Part shown: piece by piece, positions 25,398 to 33,762 of the stretch
Layout: every line of letters starts with the position of its first letter
Numbering within the stretch: position 1 is the stretch's first letter
NCBI GenBank assembly: GCA_963808815.1
Contig: CAWEGI010000018.1
Coordinates: 9,003 to 73,002, forward strand
Length of the DNA: 64,000 bases
DNA from: DATBLE01 sp963808815
GTDB lineage: Bacteria; Actinomycetota; Thermoleophilia; Gaiellales; Gaiellaceae
Reading direction: 5' to 3'
The notes under the pieces: generated by a model
Database searches by the model: none
Seen by the model: the letters and a program-made list of their open reading frames with translations, nothing else
What the model was told of the DNA's origin: nothing
Program-made: the position numbers and the translations under genes

Positions 25398-25925
25398 CTA
25401 GCCGCGGTACAGACGCGCGCCGGCGATCGCGGCTGCGACCGCCGGCGGTACGAGGCCGTCGATCGGCTCCCCGCGGGCGACCCGCGCCCGGATGTCGCGC
25501 GATGACACGGCCACCGGCTCGATCTCGAAGAAGAGGACCCGGTCCGGCAGTGGCGACGGCAACTCGAATCCCGGGCGCGTCGCGACGCCGAGCCGGGCCA
25601 GCGCCAGCACGGCCTCCGGCTCCTTCCAACCGGCGAAGTCGAGATACTCGTCCGCCCCCACCAGGAACACCGGGTCGTCCCACGGTCCGTCGCGCAGCAT
25701 GTCCACCGTCCGGGCGTGGTGGTCGAGCAGCACCTCTCGGCCGGGGAACGCAAGACGCGCGAGCTCGAGCCTCGTCTCCGCGGGCGCGTGGACGTCCTTG
25801 TGTCCCGGGTCGGCGACGACCACGATCACGATTCGCTCCAGGCCGAGCTCGCGCTCCGCCGCGTCGGCGAGCGCGACGTGGCCGACGTGCGGCGGGTCGA
25901 AGGCCCCGCCGAGCAGGCCGATCAA
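25398..25925 (-). CDS. nadD: Nicotinate-nucleotide adenylyltransferase
   Basis: A 175-residue enzyme that converts nicotinate mononucleotide and ATP to deamido-NAD. The nucleotidyltransferase motif GGAFDPPHVGH is at residues 6-16, and the C-terminal VSSRDIRARVARGEPI corresponds to the family's SSTxIR motif. A TTG start overlaps the obgE stop codon (TTGA). It belongs to the obgE-nadD-rsfS unit. Confidence 0.93.
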   Translation of the reverse strand: MIGLLGGAFDPPHVGHVALADAAERELGLERIVIVVVADPGHKDVHAPAETRLELARLAFPGREVLLDHHARTVDMLRDGPWDDPVFLVGADEYLDFAGWKEPEAVLALARLGVATRPGFELPSPLPDRVLFFEIEPVAVSSRDIRARVARGEPIDGLVPPAVAAAIAGARLYRG

Positions 25926-27106
25926 TCGATCACCAACGTCTCGTCGCCGACCTCGACCTCGCTCCCCTTGCGCGCGCCCGCGGCGCGAAGCGCCGCCTCG
26001 AGCTCCTCGGACGAGGGCGGACGCCCCTGGACGCGAAAGCCGCGATCGGTGCGCAGGATCCTGAATGTCGGCGCGCGCGGTTGCGGCCGGTAGACGAGGA
26101 AGTCGGCGAGCGCCTCAGGGTCCACCTCGGGCGCGGGCTCCGGCGGGCAGAGCTCGAACAGCTTGCGCCTGAAGTCGTCGATGCCGGCCCCGGTCGCGGC
26201 GGACACGGCGAAGACAGCCACGATCCGCTCGTCCTGCACGCAGAGCTCCGGCGCCTCCGGGAGCAGATCGACCTTGTTGAGCACGACCACCTGCCGCTGC
26301 TGGTCGAGGCCGGCGCCGTACTCGGCGAGCTCGTGGTCGATCTGACGGAACTGCTCCGCAGGATCGCCGGCAGCCGCGTCGATCACGTGGACGAGCAGCC
26401 GGGCCCGCTCGAGGTGGGCCAGGAACTCGTGCCCGAGGCCGACTCCGTGGCTCGCTCCCTCGATCAGGCCGGGCACGTCGGCGACGGTCAGCTGCCGGCC
26501 GTCCGGCGAGTCGACCGTGCCGAGCACAGGCTGAAGGGTGGTGAAGGGATAGTCCGCCACCTTCGGCTTCGCATTCGAGATCCGCCGCAACAGCGAGGAC
26601 TTTCCGGCGTTCGGCAGGCCGACGAGCGCGGCGTCGGCGACGAGCTTCAGGCGCAGATCTAGCTCGGCGATCTCGCCCGGGAGGCCCGTCTCCGCAAAGC
26701 GCGGGGTCTGGCGCACCGCGGTCGCGAACGCCCGGTTGCCCCTTCCGCCCGAGCCGCCCCGAGCCACGACGACGCGTGCGCCCGGCGCGACCAGGTCGGC
26801 GACCAGGCCGTCGTCCTCAAGCACCTGGGTTCCGACCGGCAAGCGGATCTCGACATCCACACCGTCGGCTCCGTGCTTGCCGCTCCCCCTGCCCGGCTCC
26901 CCCCGCGCCGCCTGGAACACGCGCTTCGAGCGAAGCGCCGAGAGGTCGCGGAAGCCGGCGTCGGCGACAAGCACGACGTCGCCGCCGCGGCCCCCGTCGC
27001 CGCCGTCCGGCCCTCCTTTGGGAACGAACTTCTCCCGCCGGAAGCTCAGCCCGCCGTCTCCGCCCCGCCCCGCCTGGATCTGGATCCGCGCCCGATCGTG
27101 GAACAT
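25922..27106 (-). CDS. obgE: GTPase Obg/CgtA
   Basis: A 394-residue ribosome-assembly GTPase. Order: glycine-rich Obg fold (about residues 1-155, GGDGGLSFRREKFVPKGGPD), G domain with P-loop GLPNAGKSSLL near 165, switch DVPGLIEGASHGVGLGHEFL and NKVDLLPE, and a C-terminal OCT domain from about 320 (FLVYRPQPRAPTFRILRTDR). Full-length and complete. Located downstream of rpmA, the conserved arrangement. Confidence 0.96.
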   Translation of the reverse strand: MFHDRARIQIQAGRGGDGGLSFRREKFVPKGGPDGGDGGRGGDVVLVADAGFRDLSALRSKRVFQAARGEPGRGSGKHGADGVDVEIRLPVGTQVLEDDGLVADLVAPGARVVVARGGSGGRGNRAFATAVRQTPRFAETGLPGEIAELDLRLKLVADAALVGLPNAGKSSLLRRISNAKPKVADYPFTTLQPVLGTVDSPDGRQLTVADVPGLIEGASHGVGLGHEFLAHLERARLLVHVIDAAAGDPAEQFRQIDHELAEYGAGLDQQRQVVVLNKVDLLPEAPELCVQDERIVAVFAVSAATGAGIDDFRRKLFELCPPEPAPEVDPEALADFLVYRPQPRAPTFRILRTDRGFRVQGRPPSSEELEAALRAAGARKGSEVEVGDETLVID

Positions 27107-27178
27107 CTCAGCCCCGAACAGTACGAGCAGCGATCACCCAGACGACGAGCCCGATCGAGCGATCGAGGTCGCGCAGGA

Positions 27179-27430
27179 CTAGTCGCCGACGACCGAGATA
27201 GTGCGGCGCTCGCCGCTCGCCCGGAACTCGATCGTGCCGTCCTGCGTGGCGAAGATCGTGTCGTCGCGGCCGATCCCGGTGCCCGGCCCCGGCCGGAAGC
27301 GGGTCCCGCGCTGGCGGACGATGATCATCCCGGCCTTCACGTCCTGGCCGGCGAACATCTTCACACCGAGCATCTTCGGCTTCGAGTCACGTCCGTTGCG
27401 CGACGAACCGAGTCCCTTCTTGTGTGCCAT
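27179..27430 (-). CDS. rpmA: 50S ribosomal protein L27
   Basis: An 83-residue L27 protein starting MAHKKGLGSSRNGRDSKPK, with the conserved VKMFAGQDVKAGMIIVRQRGT. No N-terminal extension of the kind cleaved in Firmicutes. It follows rplU by three bases. Confidence 0.97.
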   Translation of the reverse strand: MAHKKGLGSSRNGRDSKPKMLGVKMFAGQDVKAGMIIVRQRGTRFRPGPGTGIGRDDTIFATQDGTIEFRASGERRTISVVGD

Positions 27431-27433
27431 GTC

Positions 27434-27868
27434 CTATTCCGCCTTCTTGGTCGGCTTCGGCTTCGCGGCGCTCGCTGCCCTCGTGCTGGCGGCCGCCTTC
27501 GGCTTGGGCGTCTCGCCGCTCGCCTCCGTCTTCGTCTCCGTCTTCGCCGTCGAGCTCCGGGTCGCCTTCTTGCCGATCGTCTGGATCTCTACCCGGGACA
27601 GGTGGGCGCGGAAGCCGTTCCGTCGCCGGTAGCCCGTCCGCCGGCGGTGCTTGCCGATGACGATCTTCTTGCCGAGCTCGTGGCCGACGACCTTGGCCGT
27701 GACCTGGATGCCCTTCGGGGACAGCTCGGCCTTGCCGTCGCCCCCGACGAGAAGCACCTCCGGGTGGAAGGTCTTGCTCTCTTCCACGGCAAGCCGGTCC
27801 ACGACGAGCTGCTCGCCCTCCTGGACGCGGTACTGCTTCCCGCCGAGCTTGACGATCGCGTACGTCAT
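27434..27868 (-). CDS. rplU: 50S ribosomal protein L21 with charged C-terminal extension
   Basis: A 144-residue protein; the L21 domain covers about residues 1-101 (MTYAIVKLGGKQYRVQEG to VEIQTIGK, with the HRRRTGYRRRNGFR rRNA-binding loop). The last 40 residues are an Ala/Lys/Thr/Pro-rich tail (for example PKPKAAASTRAASAAKPKP) absent from most L21 proteins. First gene of the rplU-rpmA-obgE group. Confidence 0.96.
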   Translation of the reverse strand: MTYAIVKLGGKQYRVQEGEQLVVDRLAVEESKTFHPEVLLVGGDGKAELSPKGIQVTAKVVGHELGKKIVIGKHRRRTGYRRRNGFRAHLSRVEIQTIGKKATRSSTAKTETKTEASGETPKPKAAASTRAASAAKPKPTKKAE

Positions 27869-27910
27869 AAGAATCGGCGCGGGGTCGCGCCGGACGTGCA
27901 TTGTAGCCAG

Positions 27911-28567
27911 ATGCCGACCCGGGCCGTCGTCTTCGATCTCTACGGAACGCTGATCGACGACGCGCCCCCGAGCGACTACGCGCGCTTCCTCGCGGAGACC
28001 GCGCGGGTGATCGGCGCGGACCCGGAACGCTTCCGCGTCGCCTGGGAGGCGAACGACGTCGCGCGATACACCGGGCCGATCGAGTCGTGCTTCGAATCGG
28101 TCTGCGCCGACCTCGGCGTACTCGACTTCCATGCGGCGCTCGAACTGCGGCTCGAACGGATGCGCGCGCTGCTCGTGCCGCGCACCGACGCGGTGGAGAC
28201 ACTGCAGACGCTCCGGGAGCGCGGACTGCGGCTCGGGATGATCTCGAACGCGAGCAGCGAACTGTCCGGCCTCTGGGCCGAGAGCGCTCTGGCGCCGCTG
28301 TTCGACGCGGCTCTCTTCTCGGCCGACGAGGGGATGATGAAACCCGATCTGAGGCTCTACGAGCGGATGGCGGGGCTACTCGGCGTGGACCCGGCGGCGT
28401 GCGTCTTCGTCGGCGATGGCGCTTACCGCGAGCTCCAGGGCGCCGAGGCGGCCGGCATGACCGCCGTTCTGATCCGTGTGCCGCATGACGAGTGGGAGCA
28501 CGAAGGAACGATCGGCTGGCGGGGGCCGCGCATTGCAGCACTCTCCGAGGTCCTAGGTCTGATCTGA
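27911..28567 (+). CDS. HAD-superfamily hydrolase
   Basis: A 218-residue HAD phosphatase-like protein. Motif I is VVFDLYGTLID (nucleophile Asp near residue 9), motif II SNASSE near 115, motif III Lys in MMKPDLRLYERM, and motif IV VFVGDGAYRELQGAEAAGM. All catalytic positions are present. The substrate cannot be predicted. It is the only plus-strand gene in a long minus-strand block. It starts 42 bases from the divergent rplU start, and its 3' end overlaps the convergent end of the RNase gene by 15 bases. Confidence 0.88.
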   Translation: MPTRAVVFDLYGTLIDDAPPSDYARFLAETARVIGADPERFRVAWEANDVARYTGPIESCFESVCADLGVLDFHAALELRLERMRALLVPRTDAVETLQTLRERGLRLGMISNASSELSGLWAESALAPLFDAALFSADEGMMKPDLRLYERMAGLLGVDPAACVFVGDGAYRELQGAEAAGMTAVLIRVPHDEWEHEGTIGWRGPRIAALSEVLGLI

Positions 28568-31326
28568 GCCGGCCTCGGGCGAACCGGCCTCGGTGCTGGC
28601 CGCGGTGGTCTCGCCCGATGTCGCCCCGGCGGGCTTGCGGCGGCGTCTTCCTCCCCGGGACCCGCGGCGCGTCTTTTTCTTCGGGGCGGCGGGCTCGTCT
28701 CCGTTGGCAGCGGCGGTCTCCTCGTCGGCCTCGGCGCTCGGCACATGGATCGTCGGTGTCGGCAGCTCCGCCGGCGGTGTCTCCGGCTGCCCGTTGGTCT
28801 CGGGCGCAACGGCGCCGGGCTTCTTCCGCGCTCGTCCGCCGCGGGAGCCGCGCCGGGTCTTCTTCTTCGGAGGCTGATCGCCGGAACCATCGCCGAGCGG
28901 CGCCGTCGCCCCAGGCTCAGCCTCGAGCACGGTCTCCTCAGAATCGATCGCGCCCTGCGCACCGTCGACCGCTACGACCGGCTTCTTCCTGCGATTCCTG
29001 CCACCACGAGACCCCCGGCGGGACTTCTTCTTGGGCGCCGCCTCGGTCGGCACGCCGGCCTCCGAGGGCTCGCCCGTTTCGTCGGCCACCGGCTCGAGTT
29101 CGGGCTCGAGCTCGCTTCGGCTTCGGACTCTGCTTCCGACTCGGGCCCCGCTTCGGGCTCGATCACAGGCGCTTCCGGCTTTCTCGCCCGAGAGGCGCGC
29201 GTCGGCTTCTCGGCCTGGGCCTCCGCCGTGATCGGCACGGATGCGGCCGCCTCGGCCTCGACGCCGGCAAGCGTCGCGTACGCGACTCCGTCGAGCACGC
29301 GCTCGACGTGCGCGGAGACCTTCTTGCCGACGAGCCTGGCCGCTCCGCCGACGGCGACGGACATCCCGTCGACCTTCCCGACCGCAGAGCCGGCATCGTG
29401 CCGTCCCACCTCGAGGAGCTTCAGCTCGACCGTCTGTCCTTCGGCCAGAGGCGGGTCGACCGGCGCCAGCTTCTCGACCGTGCCCTCCTCGAGCACCGCG
29501 AAATGCTCGTGCGGAACGCTGCTCCTCCCGATCACGAACAGGCGGCGCCTCGTGGAGGCCTCGATTTCCCGCAAGCGGGCGGCTCCGGGCCCGATCAGCA
29601 GCTCCGCCACGTGCGCGTTCAGCTCCACCTTGAACGCCCTCGTGCGTGGCTTCGCGGCGACCAGCGCACGCAGCCTCCGCTCCGCGTCGACGACGGCGGT
29701 CGCCTCGGAGACGACCACGCCCTCGCCGGCACACGTCGGGCATTTGCGGGTCAGGATCTCGCGCGGGCCGTCCGTGACGTTCTGACGCGTCATCTCCACG
29801 AGGCCGAGCGGGGAGATCTCGACGACGTAGGTCTTGGTCCGGTCTCGTTCGAGCTCCAGCTGGAGCGCGTGCTCGACCGCCTCCCGGTTCTTCGGGTTGG
29901 CCATGTCGATGAAGTCGATGACGATGATCCCGCCGATGTCGCGCAGCCGCAGCTGCCGGACGACTTCCTTCACGGCTTCGAGGTTGTTCTTCGTGACGGT
30001 GTCCTCGAGCCGTGCGCCGGACGACTTCGAGCGTGAGCCGACGAACCGTCCGGTGTTGACGTCGATGACCGTGAACGCCTCGGCGTAGTCGAAGATCAGA
30101 TAGCCGCCGGACGGCAGGTCGACGCGCCTGGAGAGCGTCGAGCGGATCTCCGCCTCGACGCCGAAGGCCTCGAACAGCGGCACCTTGTCGCGGTAGCGCG
30201 AGACCCGCTCGGCCATGTGTGGCGAGGTCTTCTTCAGGTAGCCCTGGATGCGCTTGAGCGTGCGGTCGTCGTCGACCATGGCCCGCTCGAAGTCGCCGGT
30301 GAACAGGTCTCGAGTGACGCGCAGTGGCAGCTCGGCCTCCTCGAACACGAGGCTCGGCGGCTGCGATTCATTCGCGTGCGTCTGGATCTGCTTCCAGAGC
30401 TTCATCAGGAACTCGAGGTCGAGCCGGACGTCTTCCGCCGAGGCGCCCTCCGCCGCCGTGCGGACGATCACGCCGCCCTGCTTGGGAGCGATCTCCTTGA
30501 CGATGTCGCGCAGGCGGTTGCGCTCGTCCTCTTCGAGCCGGCGCGAGACCCCGAGGCCCTCGCCGTGCGGAACGAAGACGACGAAGCGGCCCGGGAGCGA
30601 GATCTCGGTCGTCAGCCGCGCCCCCTTCGTCTTCATCGGGTCCTTGACGGCCTGCACGAGCACCTGCTCACCGCGACTGATCAGGTCGGTGATCCGTCGG
30701 CCGCGCGGCCGTCGGCCCTCGAGCTCTGGGCCGACGATCTCGTCGACGAACAGGAAGCCGTTCTTCTCCAGTCCGATCTCGACGAACGCCGCCTCCATCC
30801 CCGGGAGGACGTTGTCCACCACGCCCTTGTAGATGTTCCCGGCGATCGACCGTCGCTCGGGCCGCTCGAGGTAGACCTCGGCGACGCGGCCGTCCTCCAG
30901 CACGGCGACCCGCTTCTCGGTGACGTCGACCGAGACGAGCAGCTCGCGCTTCGCGGCCGGGAGCGGCGCGCGCCGCGACACCTGGCGGCGGCGGCTCGGC
31001 GAGCTTCGCCGCCGGTCCGCGGCAGCCTTGCCGTCCTTCGGGGCCCTCTCTGCCTTCGCGGGAGCCGGAGCCCGCTGCTCCCGCTCCGGCGCCTCCGCGG
31101 TCGCCGTCGCGTTCGTCGGCTTGCGACGATTCCTGCCGCCGCGACTGCCGCGACGGCGATTGGACTTGGCGGCCTGTTCGCCCGGCTCGGGCTCGGCCGT
31201 GAGGGTCGGGCTGCTAGGTGCTTCCTTCTCGCCGAGCGGCTGCTCCTCGGGCGCCAACTCGGTGAACGGCGTCGCGATCGTCGCCGCGGACTGACGCTGC
31301 TTCCTGCGAAACCATGGCAGGGGCAA
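28553..31326 (-). CDS. rng: Ribonuclease E/G with Arg-rich repeat extensions (one frameshift)
   Basis: Endoribonuclease of mRNA decay and rRNA processing, about 924 residues after joining two frames near 29110-29120. The core starts near residue 125 (ELLVSVDVTEKRVAVLEDGR) with an S1 domain, DNase-like and catalytic segments including YLIFDYAEAFTVIDVNTGRF and IIVIDFIDM, and a Zn-link CPTCAGEG. Flanking low-complexity arms carry copies of RRGSRGGRxRRK, one N-terminal and three C-terminal. Those in the tail appear only if the frame is corrected, which supports an indel error. The TTG start has GGAG seven bases upstream. RNase E versus G cannot be decided by name alone. Confidence 0.88.
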
Positions 31327-31475
31327 ATGAAATCTCCTTCTCGTGTGCGCGCAACGGCGACGACCCGCGCGAGCGGGCGTCGGTGCGCAGCTGGTTGATG
31401 TCGTAAGAGCTCGGCATGAATGCCTCGCCCGTCAGGGTATCAGGCGCCTCGGGCATGCCCCGAGCGCGGTTCGAC

Positions 31476-31670
31476 CTACGCGGCGGCGGGCCGGAGCTTT
31501 GCCCGACGTGTGCGGATGGCACGAAGCCGCTGGTTCAGGCGGGCCCAGGCCCATGGCTCGACCTCGCGGTAGCGCGTCTCCGATTGGTTGCGCGTCGCCT
31601 CGAGGTACTCGAACCAGGCGTCGGCCTCCTCGATCATGAGCAGCTCCTCCGCCTCGCGCTTGTCGACCAT
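31476..31670 (-). CDS. Small hypothetical protein
   Basis: A 64-residue, highly charged helical protein (MVDKREAEELLMIEEADAWF then NQRLRAIRTRRAKLRPAAA). A GAGGGAG Shine-Dalgarno precedes the ATG at good spacing. No recognised family. It lies between the DUF697-like gene and the RNase E/G gene on the same strand. Confidence 0.65.
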   Translation of the reverse strand: MVDKREAEELLMIEEADAWFEYLEATRNQSETRYREVEPWAWARLNQRLRAIRTRRAKLRPAAA

Positions 31671-31727
31671 CTGCGCTCCCTCCGGTCGCTGACGGCCGCG
31701 ATGCTAGGGAGCCAGTCGGACGGACCG

Positions 31728-32561
31728 CTACGGAAAGCGCACGCGCTCGCCCGCGACCCTGGTCACGGGCGCCCGCCGTTCGAAGTGGCGCACGGCGGCC
31801 TCGCCGAGAGCGCGCGTGGCCGCGTAGGCGACCGCGCCCTTCACCACCCAGCCCACGAAGGGGACATACGCAATCGCCTTCCTGGCCAGCGCGCGGAAGC
31901 CGAAACCGGATGCGATCACCGCGAGCACCTCGGGAAGCCGCTCGCGGTCGATCTCGAAGCCGTGGGCGTCGGCGATCCGAAGCACGAGCCGGACCTGGTT
32001 GGCGGTCAGGATCGGCAGGTCGGCGCCCGGCACGAAGACCACGACCCCCAGGAAGGCGTTCTGGCGCGAGAACTTCCGGATCAACTCCTCGCACACGGCC
32101 TCGCGCAGAGCGGGGAGGCGGGCGGCCAGAGGGGTCGCCTCCTCGCCGAGGGCGCGTGCGAGCCGCCTGGCAATCTCGTCGACCGGGAAGCCGGCCCCTG
32201 CGCGGACGCGCACGAGGTTCTCGTCGAGGACATAGGGGACGTGCGTCGGCGCGTCCGCCGTCGCAGGGACCACCGCGACCACCGGCAGACCCGCCCGCGT
32301 CGCGTCGTGGAGCAGGCGCTCGTCCTCGTCGGTCTGAGCGCCGGCGAGCACGAGCACCAGTGCCGCCGCACCCTTCACCGGTCCCTGCTCGCGCACCGCA
32401 GCTGCGACGCCGCCGCGGGTGAGCTCCTCCACCAGGAGGGAAACGAGTGCGTCGGGCCCGGACACGACGAGGGGCTTGTTTTCGCGAGCGGACGAGCGAA
32501 GGCCCTGGACCAGCGGCATCAGCGATGCCGCCGACGACAGCCCCGACCGCTTCTTCCTCAC
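31728..32561 (-). CDS. DUF697-like (YcjF-type) protein
   Basis: A 277-residue protein. The N-terminal 110 residues look like a nucleotide-binding or receiver-like fold without a P-loop (ENKPLVVSGPDALVSLLVEE, ALVLVLAGAQTDEDERLL). The C-terminal half has two hydrophobic segments (NAFLGVVVFVPGADLPILTANQ and IAYVPFVGWVVKGAVAYAAT) in the pattern of DUF697 proteins. GTG start overlapping the rodA stop by four bases, so it is coupled to the cell-shape operon. Function unknown; a link to envelope growth is inferred from position. Confidence 0.7.
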   Translation of the reverse strand: MRKKRSGLSSAASLMPLVQGLRSSARENKPLVVSGPDALVSLLVEELTRGGVAAAVREQGPVKGAAALVLVLAGAQTDEDERLLHDATRAGLPVVAVVPATADAPTHVPYVLDENLVRVRAGAGFPVDEIARRLARALGEEATPLAARLPALREAVCEELIRKFSRQNAFLGVVVFVPGADLPILTANQVRLVLRIADAHGFEIDRERLPEVLAVIASGFGFRALARKAIAYVPFVGWVVKGAVAYAATRALGEAAVRHFERRAPVTRVAGERVRFP

Positions 32562-33760
32562 CAGCGCGCGATCCGGGTGCGTCCGCGCCCACGGGCATGG
32601 ATCGCCTGGAGCACGCCGATCGCGAGCAGGTTCGCGATCATCGACGAGCCGCCGACACTGACCAACGGCAACGGGATGCCCGTCACCGGCGCGATCCCGA
32701 TCGTCATCCCGACGTTGACGAAGATCTGGAAGAGCAACGCGAAGACGATCCCGCCGGCGACGATCGCCGAGTACGGATCCCTGGCGGACGCCACCACCCT
32801 CAGGCCGCGCCAGACGACGAGCAGGTAGAGCATCAGCAGGAACCCCGCGCCGAAGAAGCCGCGCTGCTCGGCGAGAGACGCGAACACGAAGTCGGTCGCG
32901 TGCTCGGGAAGGAAGTCGAGGCTGGTCTGCGTGGCGCCGGCGACGCCTCGGCCGGTCGGGCCGCCGGAGCCGACCGCGGTGATCGACTGCGTCACGTTGT
33001 AGGTCGAGCCGCGCGGGTCCTGGTCGGGATGGAAGAACCCGGTCAGACGGCTCGTCTGGTAGCCCTTCAGCACCGGCATGCCGGCCGACGGCAGCCACCA
33101 GAGGACGCTGAGCGCGAGCACGACCGCGACGATCGCGAAGACGGCGAGGTGCAACCAGCGCACGCCGGCGATCAGCAGCACGCCGACGAGCGCGGCGGCG
33201 TACACGAGCGCGGAGCCGATGTCGGGCTGGACGAACACGAGCAGCATCGGCGGCAGCGCCAGGGCGACCGCGGTCAGCGACGTCCGCCACTCCCCCGTCC
33301 GCCGGAACCGGTCGGCGAGGAAGCCGGCGAGCGCGAGGACGACCAGCAGCTTCCCGAACTCGGACGGCTGGAAGCGGAAGAAGCCGAGGTCGATCCAGCG
33401 CTTCGACCCGCGGGCGACCGTCCCGGCGAGGAACACGAACACGAACAGGAGGAGCGTCCCGACGTAGATCTGCTTCTCGAACCGGTGGTAGATCTCGGGG
33501 TCGATCAGCACCACGACGACGAGGCCGACCAGCCCGATGGCGACGAACACGAGCTGGCGGTAGACGTAGTAGTCGGGGCTGCCGACCACGTCGTGGCGCG
33601 TGATGCCGGCGATGCTCCAGAGCCCGAAGCCGACGATGGCGAGGACCGTGCCGAGCATCAGCCAGTCGAGCCGGGCGAGGAGCGACGCCTCCTGGGTGAG
33701 TTCGCGGCGGCGCGCCCTGGCGCGAGACCGCTCGGTGGGGGTGTAGACGAGGTCGGCCAC
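32558..33760 (-). CDS. rodA: Peptidoglycan glycosyltransferase RodA (SEDS family)
   Basis: A 400-residue polytopic protein of the SEDS family, the glycan polymerase of the elongation machinery. Visible landmarks: first helix WLMLGTVLAIVGFGLWSIAG, the GSKRWIDLGFFRFQPSEFGK motif near 125, FVQPDIGSALVYAA, a large loop with LPEHATDFVFASLAEQRGFF, and the C-terminal GIPLPLVSVGGSSMIANLLA. GTG start two bases after the mrdA stop. Works with the transpeptidase encoded just upstream. Confidence 0.95.
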   Translation of the reverse strand: MADLVYTPTERSRARARRRELTQEASLLARLDWLMLGTVLAIVGFGLWSIAGITRHDVVGSPDYYVYRQLVFVAIGLVGLVVVVLIDPEIYHRFEKQIYVGTLLLFVFVFLAGTVARGSKRWIDLGFFRFQPSEFGKLLVVLALAGFLADRFRRTGEWRTSLTAVALALPPMLLVFVQPDIGSALVYAAALVGVLLIAGVRWLHLAVFAIVAVVLALSVLWWLPSAGMPVLKGYQTSRLTGFFHPDQDPRGSTYNVTQSITAVGSGGPTGRGVAGATQTSLDFLPEHATDFVFASLAEQRGFFGAGFLLMLYLLVVWRGLRVVASARDPYSAIVAGGIVFALLFQIFVNVGMTIGIAPVTGIPLPLVSVGGSSMIANLLAIGVLQAIHARGRGRTRIARW

Positions 33761-33762
33761 GG

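Noticed and set aside
31214..31418. Short minus-strand frame (MPSSYDINQLRTDARSRGSS) with a GAGG upstream, overlapping the RNase E/G start
   Set aside because: It overlaps 113 bases of a well-supported gene in another frame and its latter half is composition-driven; the first residues might be a leader peptide, but nothing supports it.
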